Shown here piece after piece: positions 21,119 to 33,556 of a DNA stretch of 64,000 nucleotides. Every line of letters starts with the position of its first letter. The first letter of the stretch is position 1. Both the position numbers and the translations under genes were made by a program. This DNA is from Druceiella hillmani (Eukaryota > Arthropoda > Insecta > Lepidoptera > Hepialidae), in assembly GCA_039881145.1 (NCBI GenBank), contig JAYKKI010000029.1:26640001-26704000 (forward strand), read 5' to 3'. The notes beneath the pieces were generated by a model. That model was not told the origin of the DNA. It was given only the letters and a program-made list of their open reading frames with translations, and did not search any database.

Positions 21119-24100
21119 ATTGATGAAAGGTTCATAGCCTAGAGTTATCGTTAAACAAATAATCAGGGTTCTATTCACTACTTAATTTGTAGACTAATCG
21201 ACCTAATTGCTGGCTCTGCACTGACCGTGGATCCCTCCGGAAACAATCTTCAATGAATAAGTTCTTTGATTTTTCATCAACAGCTCAGAATTACCTTTTT
21301 GCTATTCAATTCATCTTTGTGTACTGAAACTGATGTTTGTACTAAGACTTGGTATTTGGACTAACGTCTGTAACGCACTTCTCGTCACTAGTTATTAATC
21401 ACTTTAAGTAATGGTAGTTATATTTTAATGTCAGTAATTTTTGAGAAACGTTAACGTATAAAGTATTGACGTAAGAGTCCGTATTTGAGGTCGATTTGAA
21501 TCAATTTTCTTCGATACTTGAAGATTTAGCGCTGTCATTAACCGAAGTTCCAGAATATGTAACAAAATGTTCTGGAACTTTTGACAATTTTAGAAAGTTT
21601 CCTGACTCGTGGTTAAAAATTTATTAGCCAACCCAATGTTACAAATAATATATTTAAGGCACTTGCAAACAACGGTCAATGCAGGGCCAACTTTTCAAAG
21701 AATATATAATTCTTTTTTTTTGCAGCTATGCTATTTTGAGTGTTTTTAGGCGCTGTTGTTCAATAAGAAATGACTCTGGATCCGTACTTTATTAATATGG
21801 AGAACCATGATCTTCACATTAATTCATTTGTAATTTATAATAAAATTATGTTATTATTAATAAAACCCACAGTTATACAATTGTTAAAACATTTTACGAA
21901 TATAAATAGAATCAGTAGTTTTAGATATGGCAAAACAATCTCATTTTTTATAAATGTATAATTGATTTTCATTTGGGTAGTCATAGCGGTTAGCATAAAT
22001 TAATGTCATCCCTGTATTAAAAGTGTTTAAAAATAGTCCTAAATTAAAAAAAAAAGTATTTAAAAAATATTATAAGGGTTCTATTTTGCTATTAAACTAT
22101 TTGACTAATGAAATGGTCGCCATGAAACTGAAAAAATCAGTATAAAACTTGAAAAAGACTCGTTCCGGTTTATCTTTGTGGTATTTGCAATTTAAAACTT
22201 GCAATAGACCGGTCAGTATAAAGACATAAATATCCCCATAAACAGGGAAACAGAAGATGAAAATACAGATCGGCGTTTATTTTAGACGCATCTCCTCCAA
22301 ACTACCTGGACCGTCATTTTCTTTTCAAATATTGAAATGGAAACCGAAACGACATCTTACCGTATTTTCATAAATTAATTTAAAATTATTTTATAACAAA
22401 CTTAATTTCGTAATAAATGTATATGTTCTCAAAACAAATTAAGTTTAGAATAGTTCCAACAATAAGTCACATCTTTCATAAGTAACGTCTTTCATACTTT
22501 CCGTAAAACTGGTTAGCCAAAAGAAGATAATTAGTATATGGAATATACTACTATGAGCTATGTTTAATGTTTAACTATAAATATAAACTGTTTTTATTTT
22601 CGTTAAACGACTTATGTAATAGCTGTCTTATTAAATTATAACACTAATGAGAATAGTTTTGGCACACTTATTTTGAGACAGGTATACGCTAGGTGAAATA
22701 TCAGAGAAGGCGTGGCTACCTCAAAGTGGGAGGAGATCGCGTGGCGTTTATATAACTTTTTGAGACAGTCAATAGTTAAAGTTAAAGTTATATAGCTGTG
22801 ATTCATAATTAGCAAATATGTATCGCAAGACATTTATGAAAATACGTTTTGAAAAGAGTTTTCAAACAAAATTATCACTGTGTAAACTATCTTAAAAGCT
22901 ATCCACGTAAAGATACGTGTATATTTAGAGAGTTTTTTTCTTTGCATATTTGATTAATAATTTTATTTATTTATAATTGTATATGGAATAAAACGCCTTT
23001 GTTGCATTATCAATACGTTGTGAATAGAAATATAACAACGTTAATATGTTGACAATAGAAACATATAGGTATATCTATACATGTAAGAAAATCGTAATGA
23101 AGTCATGTTTACATATCGAATATTATTTTAAATTAGGTACAATCGCCTATTAAGGCCCAGTTTTTCCAAAATATTGGCATAATCAGGGAGTTGCGTAACA
23201 TATGAAAACTACAATCAGTATGGAATACATTGTTTAATTATGGTTTTAATATTGGAAAAAATCGCCACAAAAACCGCAAATATAGACCTTGTTTTCTAGG
23301 AAGATCTATCACACAACTATGCATATTAAGTAAAATCAAAATGTATAATTATTATCCGCAAAATTCATAAAATAAAAAATGTCATAAAATGAAAATGAAA
23401 CTCATTTTTTCTTTTAAAGTAAGCGAAAAGTTCGATAAAATGAAAATAGAAATTTGACCACACACAAAATGAAAATGGCGTGATTTGGACGTTAAAAGAA
23501 TACAAAGCATTAAAATGACCGTAAAGTAATTTAGAAAATTAATTTCAACCCATGAACTTTGCTTGATAGTCTTATAATGTTCAAAACAAATTTGAGTTCA
23601 GTTTATTATTTGTTCAAATATTGATTTTTGCTAGATCGAAGTTTTTTCGAAACTTTTGAGAACGATTTACTTTTCTTCCTTTTATGCATTTTCTTATAAA
23701 ACAAAGTAAATTTTTTTATGACCAAATTATGAGAAGCTAGAACATAAACGCAAAATTAATATCTGTTTATCAAGCCCAGTAATTACCATCTCAATAATTG
23801 ATCAATAATAAGGCTGTATTTAAAATTAGCCAATTCACTAATTCTTTCTTTAATTATTGGAAAAAATTTCAACTAATTTAGATTGTGGTTGTCTTTTTGA
23901 TTTAAAAAAACGACTAAATTCAATTAATCAAATTAATATATCATTTTTTAAAATTAAAAAATATCGCTTGAAAAAATGAGGGGCATATTTTAATTGATCA
24001 AATAAGTAGGCGCTTAAAAATATCAGCAACGTACTTTTATTAGTTTATAATCATAAAAAAATAATATATAATCTATTTTAATGGATTTAAATATAAACTA

Positions 24101-24880
24101 ACACGCATAAAAGAATCAGCAACGCAATTTAATAAATCAAATTAATCTATATTAATATGTAAAAGATAAAACTAAACGACAGCGTGCTTTAAAAAATCAG
24201 CATTGCGATTTAATAAATCACATTAAAATATGTTTGATGATACTAATCAATAAAATGCTTTTCCAAACAGGTTGTCAATTCAACTAACTAAATCAATGTC
24301 AATAAATATCCCAGCGAGGGACTATTTTCTTGAAAAAAAAAACATTCATCCTTAATTTTTGTTTATTCCAACTTTTATGTATGTATCATATTCATTCCGA
24401 ATTTCAAGTCTGCACGCAAAATTTTTGTTTTCAACATTCACGCAAACTCGGATAGAGATCGCGAAGTAAAATACGTTTTGCTCAATATTTCGTTAACGAA
24501 TCCATTATTGAAAAACATTTTGTCCAGCCATTAAATATTATTTTAGTGTCGATTCCTTTATTTTAATGTAGATTCCAATGAAATAGGTATAAAAATGGTA
24601 TCAAAACGACTAAATATGTTTTGAAAACCGAGTTATTTCAGCAATAAATTCTATGGATGTAGGTTTTATCCATCATGTTTCTAGTCATTCGATCCCATTT
24701 GGCATATAATCTCTTTTCATTTGATTTTTTTCAGAAAAAAAAATCGATAATTAGAATATAAAATTTCAAATTGAAAATGTTCAATATGGGTATATCAGCA
24801 TCTTATACACTTGCGTTGTACATGCACGTTACATAAGTATACGCGAATCAGACTGATGGGCGGTGTGGACAAGTGAAATA
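21119..24880. other. AT-rich spacer
   Basis: No gene recognised. An 11-bp stem pairs aagttccagaa (21545) with ttctggaactt (21570). A short region at 22290-22350 (ctcctccaaactacctggacc) may be a transposon scrap. Confidence 0.5.
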
Positions 24881-24912
24881 AGGTGAAATATATTTCACCT
24901 CATTTCCCAAAT
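24881..24912. repeat. 32-bp near-perfect palindrome
   Basis: Centred on ggtgaaatatatttcacc (perfect 18 bp), it extends outward to gaaat/atttc with one mismatch. Confidence 0.85.
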
Positions 24913-25129
24913 ATACATTCTCACTGCTAACTTTAGTACAAATAATTCCTCTATTATCGCTTTACTTACTTTAGTTACTCTATACATATACCTCGATTTA
25001 AGATAACGTCAGTAACTGATCATTCAGATGTAATGTATTTGTGTAAGTATTTTTGGTTGAAAATGATTAAAGTTTCAAATACTTCCTCAAGAATTGCCAT
25101 AGATTAGTAAATTATACTTCAAATCTGAC
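24913..25129. other. AT-rich spacer
   Basis: Nothing recognised. Confidence 0.6.
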
Positions 25130-25335
25130 GCGTAGTTCGTACTTTCGTTTACATTAAAATTTCTCGCTCGGTGTGAGTAATGTACGGCGGTAGTTGGCTT
25201 ATTGCTCTCCACGCACCAGCCCATTAAAGTAAACATTTTTTTTTTTGGAATATCTCATGGTTTCCGTTAAATGTGAATAGCGCCATTGGTCCGTGCCATT
25301 AACTCATCGAATACTTAAAGGCCTGGAGTTATAGC
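25130..25335. promoter_or_regulatory. non-repetitive GC-richer patch, candidate enhancer
   Basis: The patch is unique in this window and contains ctcgctcggtgtgagtaatg, gtacggcggtag and cagcccattaaagtaaac. There are no reading frames. Homeodomain-like ccattaa sites recur. Regulatory role is inferred only from composition. Confidence 0.2.
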
Positions 25336-25642
25336 ATTTACATTGTAGTGTGTATTATTTAACAAAATTAAGAATTGCATGAAAAGAAATGTGTGAGATT
25401 TAGTAATTATTAATAGGAAATGTCATGCTGTTTAAATTTTCCTTAACTAAATTTTATTGTAACTACATTTAAAATTAAATTTCGTAAATTTATAGATTTT
25501 TGGAAAATCATATGTTTCATATACGCCTTGAAAATATATAATGTATGAATAATTAAAGATAAAGAAGAATTTCCGCAATAAGACTGGGCCAAGTAAAATA
25601 GTGTGGGAATGCTGTATGATCATGTTAAACATATTGAAACCT
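25336..25642. other. AT-rich spacer
   Basis: Nothing recognised. The 61-codon minus frame 25447-25632 looks random. Confidence 0.5.
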
Positions 25643-25752
25643 TAAAATAATTGTTCTGTGGACTTTGCTAATATGTCTATTTACCATTCAAAAGTGAAAG
25701 CTTTTGAATGGTAAATAGACATATTAGCAAAGTCCATAGAACAATTATTTTA
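25643..25752. repeat. 110-nt hairpin, 52-bp stem with one mismatch
   Basis: Arms 25643-25694 and 25701-25752 are reverse complements apart from one C/T difference, around a 6-nt loop (tgaaag). The arms contain gactttgctaatatgtctat. A transcript would fold into a long pre-miRNA-like or siRNA-like stem. It could also be a snap-back duplication or a tiny foldback transposon. No flanking duplication is evident. Confidence 0.97.
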
Positions 25753-28199
25753 CTGTGATCCTATGATAAATCTTTGAAGATTAATCGATAATGGTATGTT
25801 CATACCAAATTTTGAATTTTTTTTCAAAATTTTAGAAACAAGTTTTTTTGACAAACTTTGAATTTATTCTCTATCGTATGACAGACACTAAAGTGGTTTA
25901 AAATGAGACCTTATACAGTTCTCTAGCTTAATATGTAGGCAGCAAATGCAATTTTACAAATTTCGCTGTCATATTTTCGTAGTTACCATACGCATGTAAG
26001 ATCTGAGGAACTTCTATATGTCTATGAAATTATTTATTATGCCAAATTTGATGACAAATGAAAGTGAGCTAGAATCATTATTACAACAGCAACGACATAA
26101 AATTAATAAGATATGTTTTCGTTTGAATAGAAATTATTTAAATGATAAAAAGTGAAATATGCAGTAATATATTATTGATTAGCAAAATAAATTATAAATA
26201 AGTAAACAAATAGATGAAATTTTGTTTGATAATTACTTTAGTAGTATTTTTGTGTATACATTTTATGTGTACTATATTTGTTGTGAGAATTTCGAAGCAA
26301 TTTTGCTTTTAACATACCGTATAAAGGTTGAGTTTTTCAATGTGTTATTCAGGAGGCAACTTTTAGTGGGCAGCGTTCTTTCATATACACAAAAAAAGTA
26401 CCATATCTCTTTATCCAAAGGACCTGAATCTCTAAAATTATCTATTAATTTCAATCTCAAGTTTACATGAAAAGGTTTCAAGAAATCAAGACCAAATTGT
26501 ATTTTTATATATTTCGAAGAAAAAATTATTTATCTGTAACATTTCAACTCTCGCTTATATTATTCTTTATTGCTTCTTGTACTTTAATACAAGTGTACTC
26601 TTTAAAATGAAATCTACAGTGTGCTTAGAAATTCAACAAATCTGTTTCGGGTTCACTTCATATCAATATATAAATCATATCCACGACATTTAAATACATT
26701 TTCCTTCGGCCAAATGTTATCTGCCGGTAGCGATTCCACAATTTCATTTGTTGCGCTTGCGAGCCCGCATTTAGACAGAACTCAAAAGTAATTAATTCCG
26801 TGTTTAACTCTCACCGGTGTTTAATACCTTTTTTGATTTATAAGATTATAATGTTTCTGACTTTGTGTAATGAATGTGTTACGTAGAGATATGCAGATAA
26901 CGTATTATTTGTTTAATTTCATTTTGCAAATGAGGAATTGTTGAAATTGATGCCTTGAACTGATGTACGACATTTTTCAATTTAGGTAGGATCAAATATA
27001 TTATGCACATTACTGGCTTAAGAATAATATACGCTGTTGAAAGAATAAAGTTAGCTGTTAAAATAACCCGCACAATGGCATAAAATATCTTTTTCTATTC
27101 GTTATGATTTTATTGCAACCAGGAATTTTTAATATGTAATATTTTAAAAATAACCTATTAAAAAGAGAACTTACAATTGTTTAACAATATTAGATTTCAT
27201 TATCCAAGCCATAATATTTTGTTCGTTATGGTGTGACTCACACATTATGAAGTGAAGAGGAGAGAGAAAGAAGACGGCTAATAACAATGTAGAAGATAAA
27301 TTGATCAAATAACTCGGACAGAAATTAATTTATGTTTACCAGAACTACGAGTGGATTTGGTTCTGTCCACGATTTTGCATTAGTTTGTTCATCTGCATGT
27401 GATGTGGAAATTACTCTGCATTTGATATATTAGTTAAAAATGGTCGTAAATGGTGGTATCTCATATTGCTAACTACATAAATGTCAATTATAATCACAAA
27501 TTTATTATCCCTTGATGTCAAGTTATCAAAAATCATATGATACCAATAAAAGTGAATGAAAATAACGCGATAGTCTCAAAATTCTGTTTTACTTTGTGGT
27601 CAGTTACATTATGCAATGTTATGGTCTTTATGAAATAAAATTATTTAATGTTTTCAATAATTCTATATATTTTTTGATACATTTGAATAGGTATTATATT
27701 TGGTTTGGTTCATTCATTGATCATATCAAACATTTTTGCAGGTTTTATTTGAAAGGGAACAAGGGTGTAAAAGAAACCGAATTTAAAATAATAAATTGTA
27801 TGCATTAAAATGTCACTTTTAAAAATATGTCTACGTTATTCACACTATTTACGACATGTGTCTATAAAATGAGCCACCGTGTAAAAAAGTATCTATATAC
27901 TACTAGACATGAAAGTGTTTTATCTATCTTTAATATGCTTCCACATTTCATGATAATTTTGCATTTTATCAATTGGTAGAGATAGTCATACAAGAACTCG
28001 TTATTTGAAGTTTAACAAAACAGGTTGTATTTTAGGAAAATATGAAAAAATAATCGCGAGGCAACAAAAGACACAAATAAGATGTGACAAACTCTTACTT
28101 TTTTAAAACGGAGCAAATCAGTGAAGGGGGTTGTTTAACGTTCACGTTATACATTCAGTATATACATACTTGTATATATTGCGCGAAGTCACATGAGCA
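25753..28199. other. AT-rich spacer
   Basis: No gene recognised. A non-repetitive, GC-richer patch at 26705-26825 (gccggtagcgattccaca, gttgcgcttgcgagcccgca) may be a conserved noncoding element. Opposing frames at 26222-26481 show no domain. Confidence 0.45.
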
Positions 28200-28445
28200 G
28201 CGTAGACTAGCCCCGTCACTCGCCACTAACGAAAGCTGTTAAGACTTAAGATGCTTGGCAAAAAAATGTTTATTAATGGGAGGCGCGGCAGGCGCAGAGA
28301 GCGTAATAAACCATGTGCTATTGCCGAGGCGAGGACTAAGATGAGAATGAATAGAGGAACAGCTGCAGCTGTAGGCCGGAGTCGACGCGCGATTGAGTAA
28401 TCGTTGCTATTTGTTTGTGAGCCATTCTCAGCGGCACGTCAATCA
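28200..28445. promoter_or_regulatory. GC-rich unique patch, candidate regulatory element
   Basis: This is the most GC-rich unique patch in the window outside transposons. It includes gaggcgcggcaggcgcagag and ggccggagtcgacgcgcgat. It has no simple repeat and no long frame. It could be a promoter or an ultraconserved-type noncoding element. There is no direct proof. Confidence 0.3.
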
Positions 28446-28474
28446 TTTTTGTCAAAATTTGTTTTAATATATAG

Positions 28475-28530
28475 CACTAGCGGCTTGGCTTTGCACGTAT
28501 ATACTTTAGTATAGACATATATTATGTTTG
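28475..28530. repeat. possible retroposon tail
   Basis: actagcggcttggctttgca resembles the common insect tail ACTAGCGACCCGCCCCGGCTTCGCA in degenerate form. Related strings are ttgccccggcttcgtaattt at 32470 and agcgagcgaagccgtggg at 40398. Confidence 0.3.
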
Positions 28531-30028
28531 AATCTTTTTCTTTTTAACGTGGTATACGTTATGTGTCTCTCCAGGTTTAGAGCAAACAGATTATGTTTAC
28601 ACGTGACAGGTCATAGGAAAATCAAATTATAACTGGTCATAGGAAAATCAATGAACGAGGCTAAAGTCTAATTCAGCAACGCTTAACTTATGACCCTACT
28701 TTTTGTTGATTGGACCATTGAGAAACATAATTTTACAGACAATTGGAACCGTTTTAATTGAAACCCTTATTCAAAAATAACCTCGTCAAATCTAAAACTA
28801 TTTATTTAATTGGTTCGATCTAATTTTTGCATAAAATGAAGAACGTATTGAATATGTTAATTTAATAATTTTGTCAGTCTTGTTTTTGAGACCTTTTTTC
28901 GATATTGTGGCGTTTAAGGCGAATATTCTTACCGTACATTGTTTACATATATCTGTTTACGTAACGGTTAAGTAATCTAAGTCAATCAGTCCTGTGGTGA
29001 CTCCGGAAAAGGGTTCAAAATCCTTTCAGTAAATGCTGAAATTAGTCGGCACGGACACATATACAGAAACATGCTAGGGGGAATTTGTTTCATACTATGT
29101 AGTTATTAAGTGCGCATGAAACGCATCACGGTGTATGAATTGTTTTTGAGTTTTACAATAGAATCGTATAGATAAAGCATTAAATTTATTATTTATATTT
29201 TCCATTTATCTAAATACATTACATGTTATAAAAGCGTAAATAAGCAAGTTATGCTTTTCGAAAAATATACATGTTTCTATCATTTTAATATAATGATCAG
29301 TATTAATTGGAGTGGATCCTGAATACATTTGCATTAATTATGAACATTTATACATTAGCTTTGATAATAAAAGGAAAGTGACTATTTTATTTTGCGGTAA
29401 AATATCTTCAAAATATTGAATTAATTCAAATATAAAGCTTAATTTGTATAGTACACAAGAGACTTAGAATTCGACCAGTATTCACTTATATGTTTATTTA
29501 AAATTATATATGTCATAATTTTACATACATTTGAAGGTAAAAAATGACTTGTTTTACCATCCTAATTTTGCTTGTATGTCAACAAAAATTATTACATATA
29601 TATGTTTCAGAGTTTTTTGCTTATAATCTAAAGCTTGTTAATTTTTCTCATCTGCCTTTGTATTTTAAAATAGATCACTAATAATAAGATAATTATCAAT
29701 AATTTCAGAATTCTGTAACAAATTAGTAAATTGTTAAACCCATTTTAAATATTTACAATTTTAATTAATCGGAGTCGTGCTGTAATTAGAAATATATAAT
29801 TATTAACAAGGAACTTGGTTAGCAGAATTACAGACTTTGGTTAGCAGAATTACATTAAATTTGAAAAAAAGGAAAACTGTCCTATCAAAAATAAATCTAC
29901 ATATGTACAAAAATGTAAGTTTAAAATATTTTCTGAAAATGATAATTCACTGCACAGGATTAAAATAAAATATTTTATATAAAAAAACATAAACAGAAAT
30001 TAAGTATTAAGTCGGAAGGAAGCGCTTC
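28531..30028. other. AT-rich spacer with small duplications
   Basis: ggtcataggaaaatcaa occurs at about 28608 and 28637, and a 22-bp duplication with ttggttagcagaattaca occurs at 29814-29854. No gene was seen. Confidence 0.55.
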
Positions 30029-30180
30029 TTGCGGAAACGAAACAGAAGATGGCGATTAGCGAAAATACGGCATCGTCCAACCGATCAAATTCAAAAATAT
30101 CAGACAATTACTCTTGGGGAAATATTTGCAGCTTTCAAATTTTGTTACACATCCGCCCGCGGAAATACCTTCGGACAAAC
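30029..30180 (+). other. GC-richer segment with an ATG in good context, unproven
   Basis: An ATG at 30048 in the context aagATGg opens about 46 codons (MAISENTASSNRSNSKIS...). A second frame covers 30029-30322. Neither has a recognisable domain or a clear splice donor. It could be a short first exon or chance. Confidence 0.15.
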
Positions 30181-30322
30181 TTTTGATTTCTTTCAGAATA
30201 TTTATGTACTGCTATGCTTTGGCACATGCGATCAGCATATTTATTGCTGCAGCTTAGTTGATTTTGTAGTGAAAAATCTAAACATTTACATAATTAGTAC
30301 GAAGAGTTGCAGATTTTTATAA

Positions 30323-32605
30323 ATGATGGTCCCAGAGAGATTATCGGTAAGGCCCACTAAAATATATTTCACCCCTACTCCTACCCTTATCTCCGAAAAT
30401 ATATAAGTGAAAATTATGTAAAAAAGAGTTACTAGAAGTTTATCTAACGCTTATCGAAAAACAATAACAATAATTTAAAAGGACAATTCCTCACCACATA
30501 TGGCAATGTACAAGAATTATAAAAGTTTATCAATTCAATAATATATATACTTTTCAATAATCCATATACGAAGCTACACCTTGGAAATAATTTTTTTCGC
30601 CACTAAGGATTGAGAATTTTCCTCTTGTATATAAAATAGGATTAAAGCGAGCATGAAGCCGAAAATGTCAAGCGAGACATTTTATAACTTTGGCGTTTAT
30701 ATGATGTGGGTGTGATAATATTGAGTAAAATCAGTTCTGTAGTTCTCGTGAATTCTGTGGTTACATAAAAGAAACTCGGTGACTGGAACTGGGGCAAAAA
30801 ACTCTGAACCATAGAAATTACTGGACTGAAAAACCAACTGATTTTTATACGAGGATTTCATACATATTCAGGTACACCTAAAAGTTTAAATATATGTTGG
30901 ATTTCTATTTATATTACAGTGTATTTCTATATTTTGCATCAGCATATTTAATAAAATGTGCCGTGAATAAACTAACGAATAAAATATCATACAAATTTTT
31001 ACATTCAGACACTTTTACAATTTATATCGAAATTTGTATCAATAAATATTTAAAAAGGAAAACCTATCTGTTCGAACTATGGAATTATCAATATTTGTTG
31101 TCGATTAAAATTAATTTCCTCATTAGTTTTTCTAGCAATTTGGTTTGATTTAGTAATGTTTTTCGACGTTTAAAAGTTTATTATATTTAGTTCATTTGCT
31201 TTATTATAGAGTTTGAAAGAAGAACCAGAGCAATCTATTATACGAATATACAATCTATTGTCCTTAGAAATGAACTAATTTTTCAAGGAAATATTACGTA
31301 TATTCTTTACGCTAATGCGATCAAGAAAAATTAAGCTAAGGAGGACATTTAAATAACCCTAGAACACAAAAGGGAAGACTCATAATATTAATAATCATAT
31401 CGTTTATGACGATTTTGTATTATTAATAAAATAGAGATATCCCAAAGAAAGTTGCTAACTAACCTAAAAGAAAATTTAACTATTAGAGAGTGCAAGGTCA
31501 TATGAGATGGAGGTTTCTAAGGTACTGATGATCGCATACAAAATGGTTAACCTCACTCCCGCCTATTATGTGATAGGGCGCGCTATCTAAAAAGTCATGG
31601 ACGAATTTTTATTTCCTCACATGTCGAATGATACGCGTTTTGTTTATGTTCATTTAATACCTAAAACATTACTAGCGGCCAGAGCTGACTTTAAACGAGT
31701 GCAATCAAGTTATTTGATAAAGGTTGTTTGTTATATATTTTTTTAGTCCTTCATTTTATTTTAACTAATAAATATTTTTACTAATAAATAAACCTTTATC
31801 GTCAGTTAGATCAGTTATATACCCTATATAAAACTTAAACTACTCTCTGCACATAGTTCTGGTCGGCTGTAAGTATTGTGTCTATATTGGGATTGCTATC
31901 GTAGCAATAAGTCTGTCATATGTTTCAATTAAGTACATTAAAATACGTAAATAAATAAATAAATGTTTTTGTTTTATTCCCGGACATAAATATAAATAAT
32001 TTGTCTGAGCTACTGCAGCGTGAAAGTGCAACCCAAAATTTAATTGCGCGCGTGTACAACATGTACCATACAACTAAACGTTTTGCCTGAGGTCAAGTTT
32101 CATTTACTTTCAAAAACTTTTTTGTTATTTTTAAAGTGCATTTTTTATTTACAGACGCTAAAAATAATTATGATAATTATATTGGTCTGTAATTTTTTTC
32201 CATCTTTGAAGTATAATTTATTGTGTTTTAAAGAGCGACTGTGGTTTATCCAACTAAAATACATGGTGTACTTTGTACAGATATTTTTAAAATCTATAAT
32301 TCTCTCAAAAGTAGTGTTAATGTATCTGTAATAGGTATATCACCGTCACAAAAGCGCCTAAAGCCGATTAGTAACAACCACGTCGACTGTGATCGGTTTA
32401 GTAGCGATCTTGAACCCAAAAAATAATAATATTTTTCCTCTTTATACTTACTTCGCCACACTCAACTATTTGCCCCGGCTTCGTAATTTTTGAATTCCTT
32501 TGACTGCCAACAAATTACAAATTAAACTTGCAGTGCACACTACGTCGATTGGACCTGGAATTTGAACCGAAAAAAGAACGGGGCGCAGATAATTGCGTTA
32601 ATTAT
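30323..32605. other. AT-rich spacer
   Basis: No gene recognised. A GC-richer patch at 31500-31610 and the degenerate tail-like string at 32470 are the only features of note. Confidence 0.5.
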
Positions 32606-32886
32606 TTAACTGACATTGAATATATTTGGCGTTAATTTTGTAGAAATTCATTATCGACAATTAAATGAAACTACGTGATGTAGTATTATTTCTACTTTCT
32701 TTAAGTTCTTTACCACGACCTAGGTTTCGTTGTATTACAACATCTTCAGGTGGGCTATTGGCAAAGATTCTCTTTATCTTTAAGATATTATAATACAACG
32801 TAACCTACTTTGTGGCAAAGAACTTAAAGAAAGTAGAAACAATACTACATCACGTAGTTTCATTTAATTTTTAATTAACTGACATT
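32606..32886 (-). mobile_element. hairpin element, copy 1 (with 12-bp TSDs)
   Basis: The body 32618-32874 (257 bp) is flanked by the exact direct repeat ttaactgacatt at 32606-32617 and 32875-32886. It is a long inverted repeat whose arms begin aattaaatgaaactacgtga, with an asymmetric tail of about 45 bp (ttggcgttaattttgtagaa, at low coordinates). Read on the minus strand it has the same order as copy 2: hairpin, then tail. There is no coding capacity. The left arm holds an intact hammerhead-like core on the minus strand, and the right arm is eroded. The 12-bp duplication fits target-primed retroposition or an unusual transposase. Confidence 0.85.
32713..32753 (-). ncRNA. hammerhead-ribozyme-like motif, copy 1
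   Basis: On the minus strand the order is CCAC, CTGAAGA, a short hairpin (GTTGT/ACAAC), GAAA, CCTAGG, TC, GTGG. This gives stem I (CCAC with GTGG), the CUGANGA core, stem II, GAAA, a self-complementary stem III and a cleavage-site UC. One extra U sits between CUGAAGA and stem II. Activity is untested. Confidence 0.45.
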
Positions 32887-33363
32887 TATACTTTCCGTTG
32901 AAATAACATATAAGCATTAATATTTAAATCGAGGAATAAGACAATTTATTTTCAAGAAAGTTTGTCAAAATTTTTATAATATTAGAATGTCAAGTATTGT
33001 ATGCAGAATTTTGAATTTCTATTTTTAAATTTGAATGAAATTTACCGTGAAATACATACGTGTACAGAATCTTATCCACCGACAAACTATTTTACGCTAC
33101 GTTGACTTGACCTTAAAATCGGGCGGATGAGAGAACGCTGCTCCGATAACGGTGTTAATCATTTGGTTTCTATTATCTATACATCCCCCAAAAACATAAG
33201 CGTTATATTTAAAGGAATAAATATAGAAGAAGACAATTTATTGGAAAAAAAAGTTGTTAAATAATATTAAACTGTAACTAGAATTCGAAATCTAATGAAA
33301 TGTACAGTATCGAAAACCTATATGTATGAGGTACTCTTACCGAAAAATTGTGTAACATTTTAG
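32887..33363. other. spacer between the two hairpin elements
   Basis: AT-rich with a GC-richer unique part at 33085-33150. No gene was seen. Confidence 0.6.
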
Positions 33364-33433
33364 GTATAAGAAATTCACAATTAAATGAAACTACATGATG
33401 TATTATTATTTCTACTTTCTTTAATTTCTTTAA

Positions 33434-33474
33434 CCACGACCTAGGTTTCGTTGTATTACAACACCTTCAGGTGG
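33434..33474 (-). ncRNA. hammerhead-like motif in left arm (A9 changed)
   Basis: It has the same order as the other motifs, but the core reads CTGAAGG, so the invariant A9 position is G. GAAA, CCTAGG, TC and both stem I halves are intact. It is probably inactive. Confidence 0.35.
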
Positions 33475-33515
33475 GATATAAGCAAATATATTCATTTTCA
33501 ATATTTGCTAATATC

Positions 33516-33556
33516 CCACCTGAAGATGTTGTAATACAACGAAACCTAGGTCGTGG
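33516..33556 (+). ncRNA. hammerhead-ribozyme-like motif, right arm
   Basis: CCAC 33516-33519, CTGAAGA 33520-33526, stem II within 33528-33540 (GTTGT/ACAAC with AAT loop), GAAA 33541-33544, CCTAGG 33545-33550, TC 33551-33552, GTGG 33553-33556. The self-complementary stem III (ACCUAGGU) is the type expected of hammerheads that act as dimers, as known from Penelope-like elements and retrozymes. The predicted cut is after C33552. The extra U33527 is a deviation from the textbook core. Confidence 0.45.

Noticed and set aside
28985..29040. T-arm-like string gggttcaaaatcct suggesting a tRNA
   Set aside because: No matching acceptor stem, D-arm or anticodon arm could be folded around it.
30048..30190. 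Short ATG-started frame in good context as a host first exon
   Set aside because: There is no splice donor, domain or promoter support. It is kept only as a low-confidence note.
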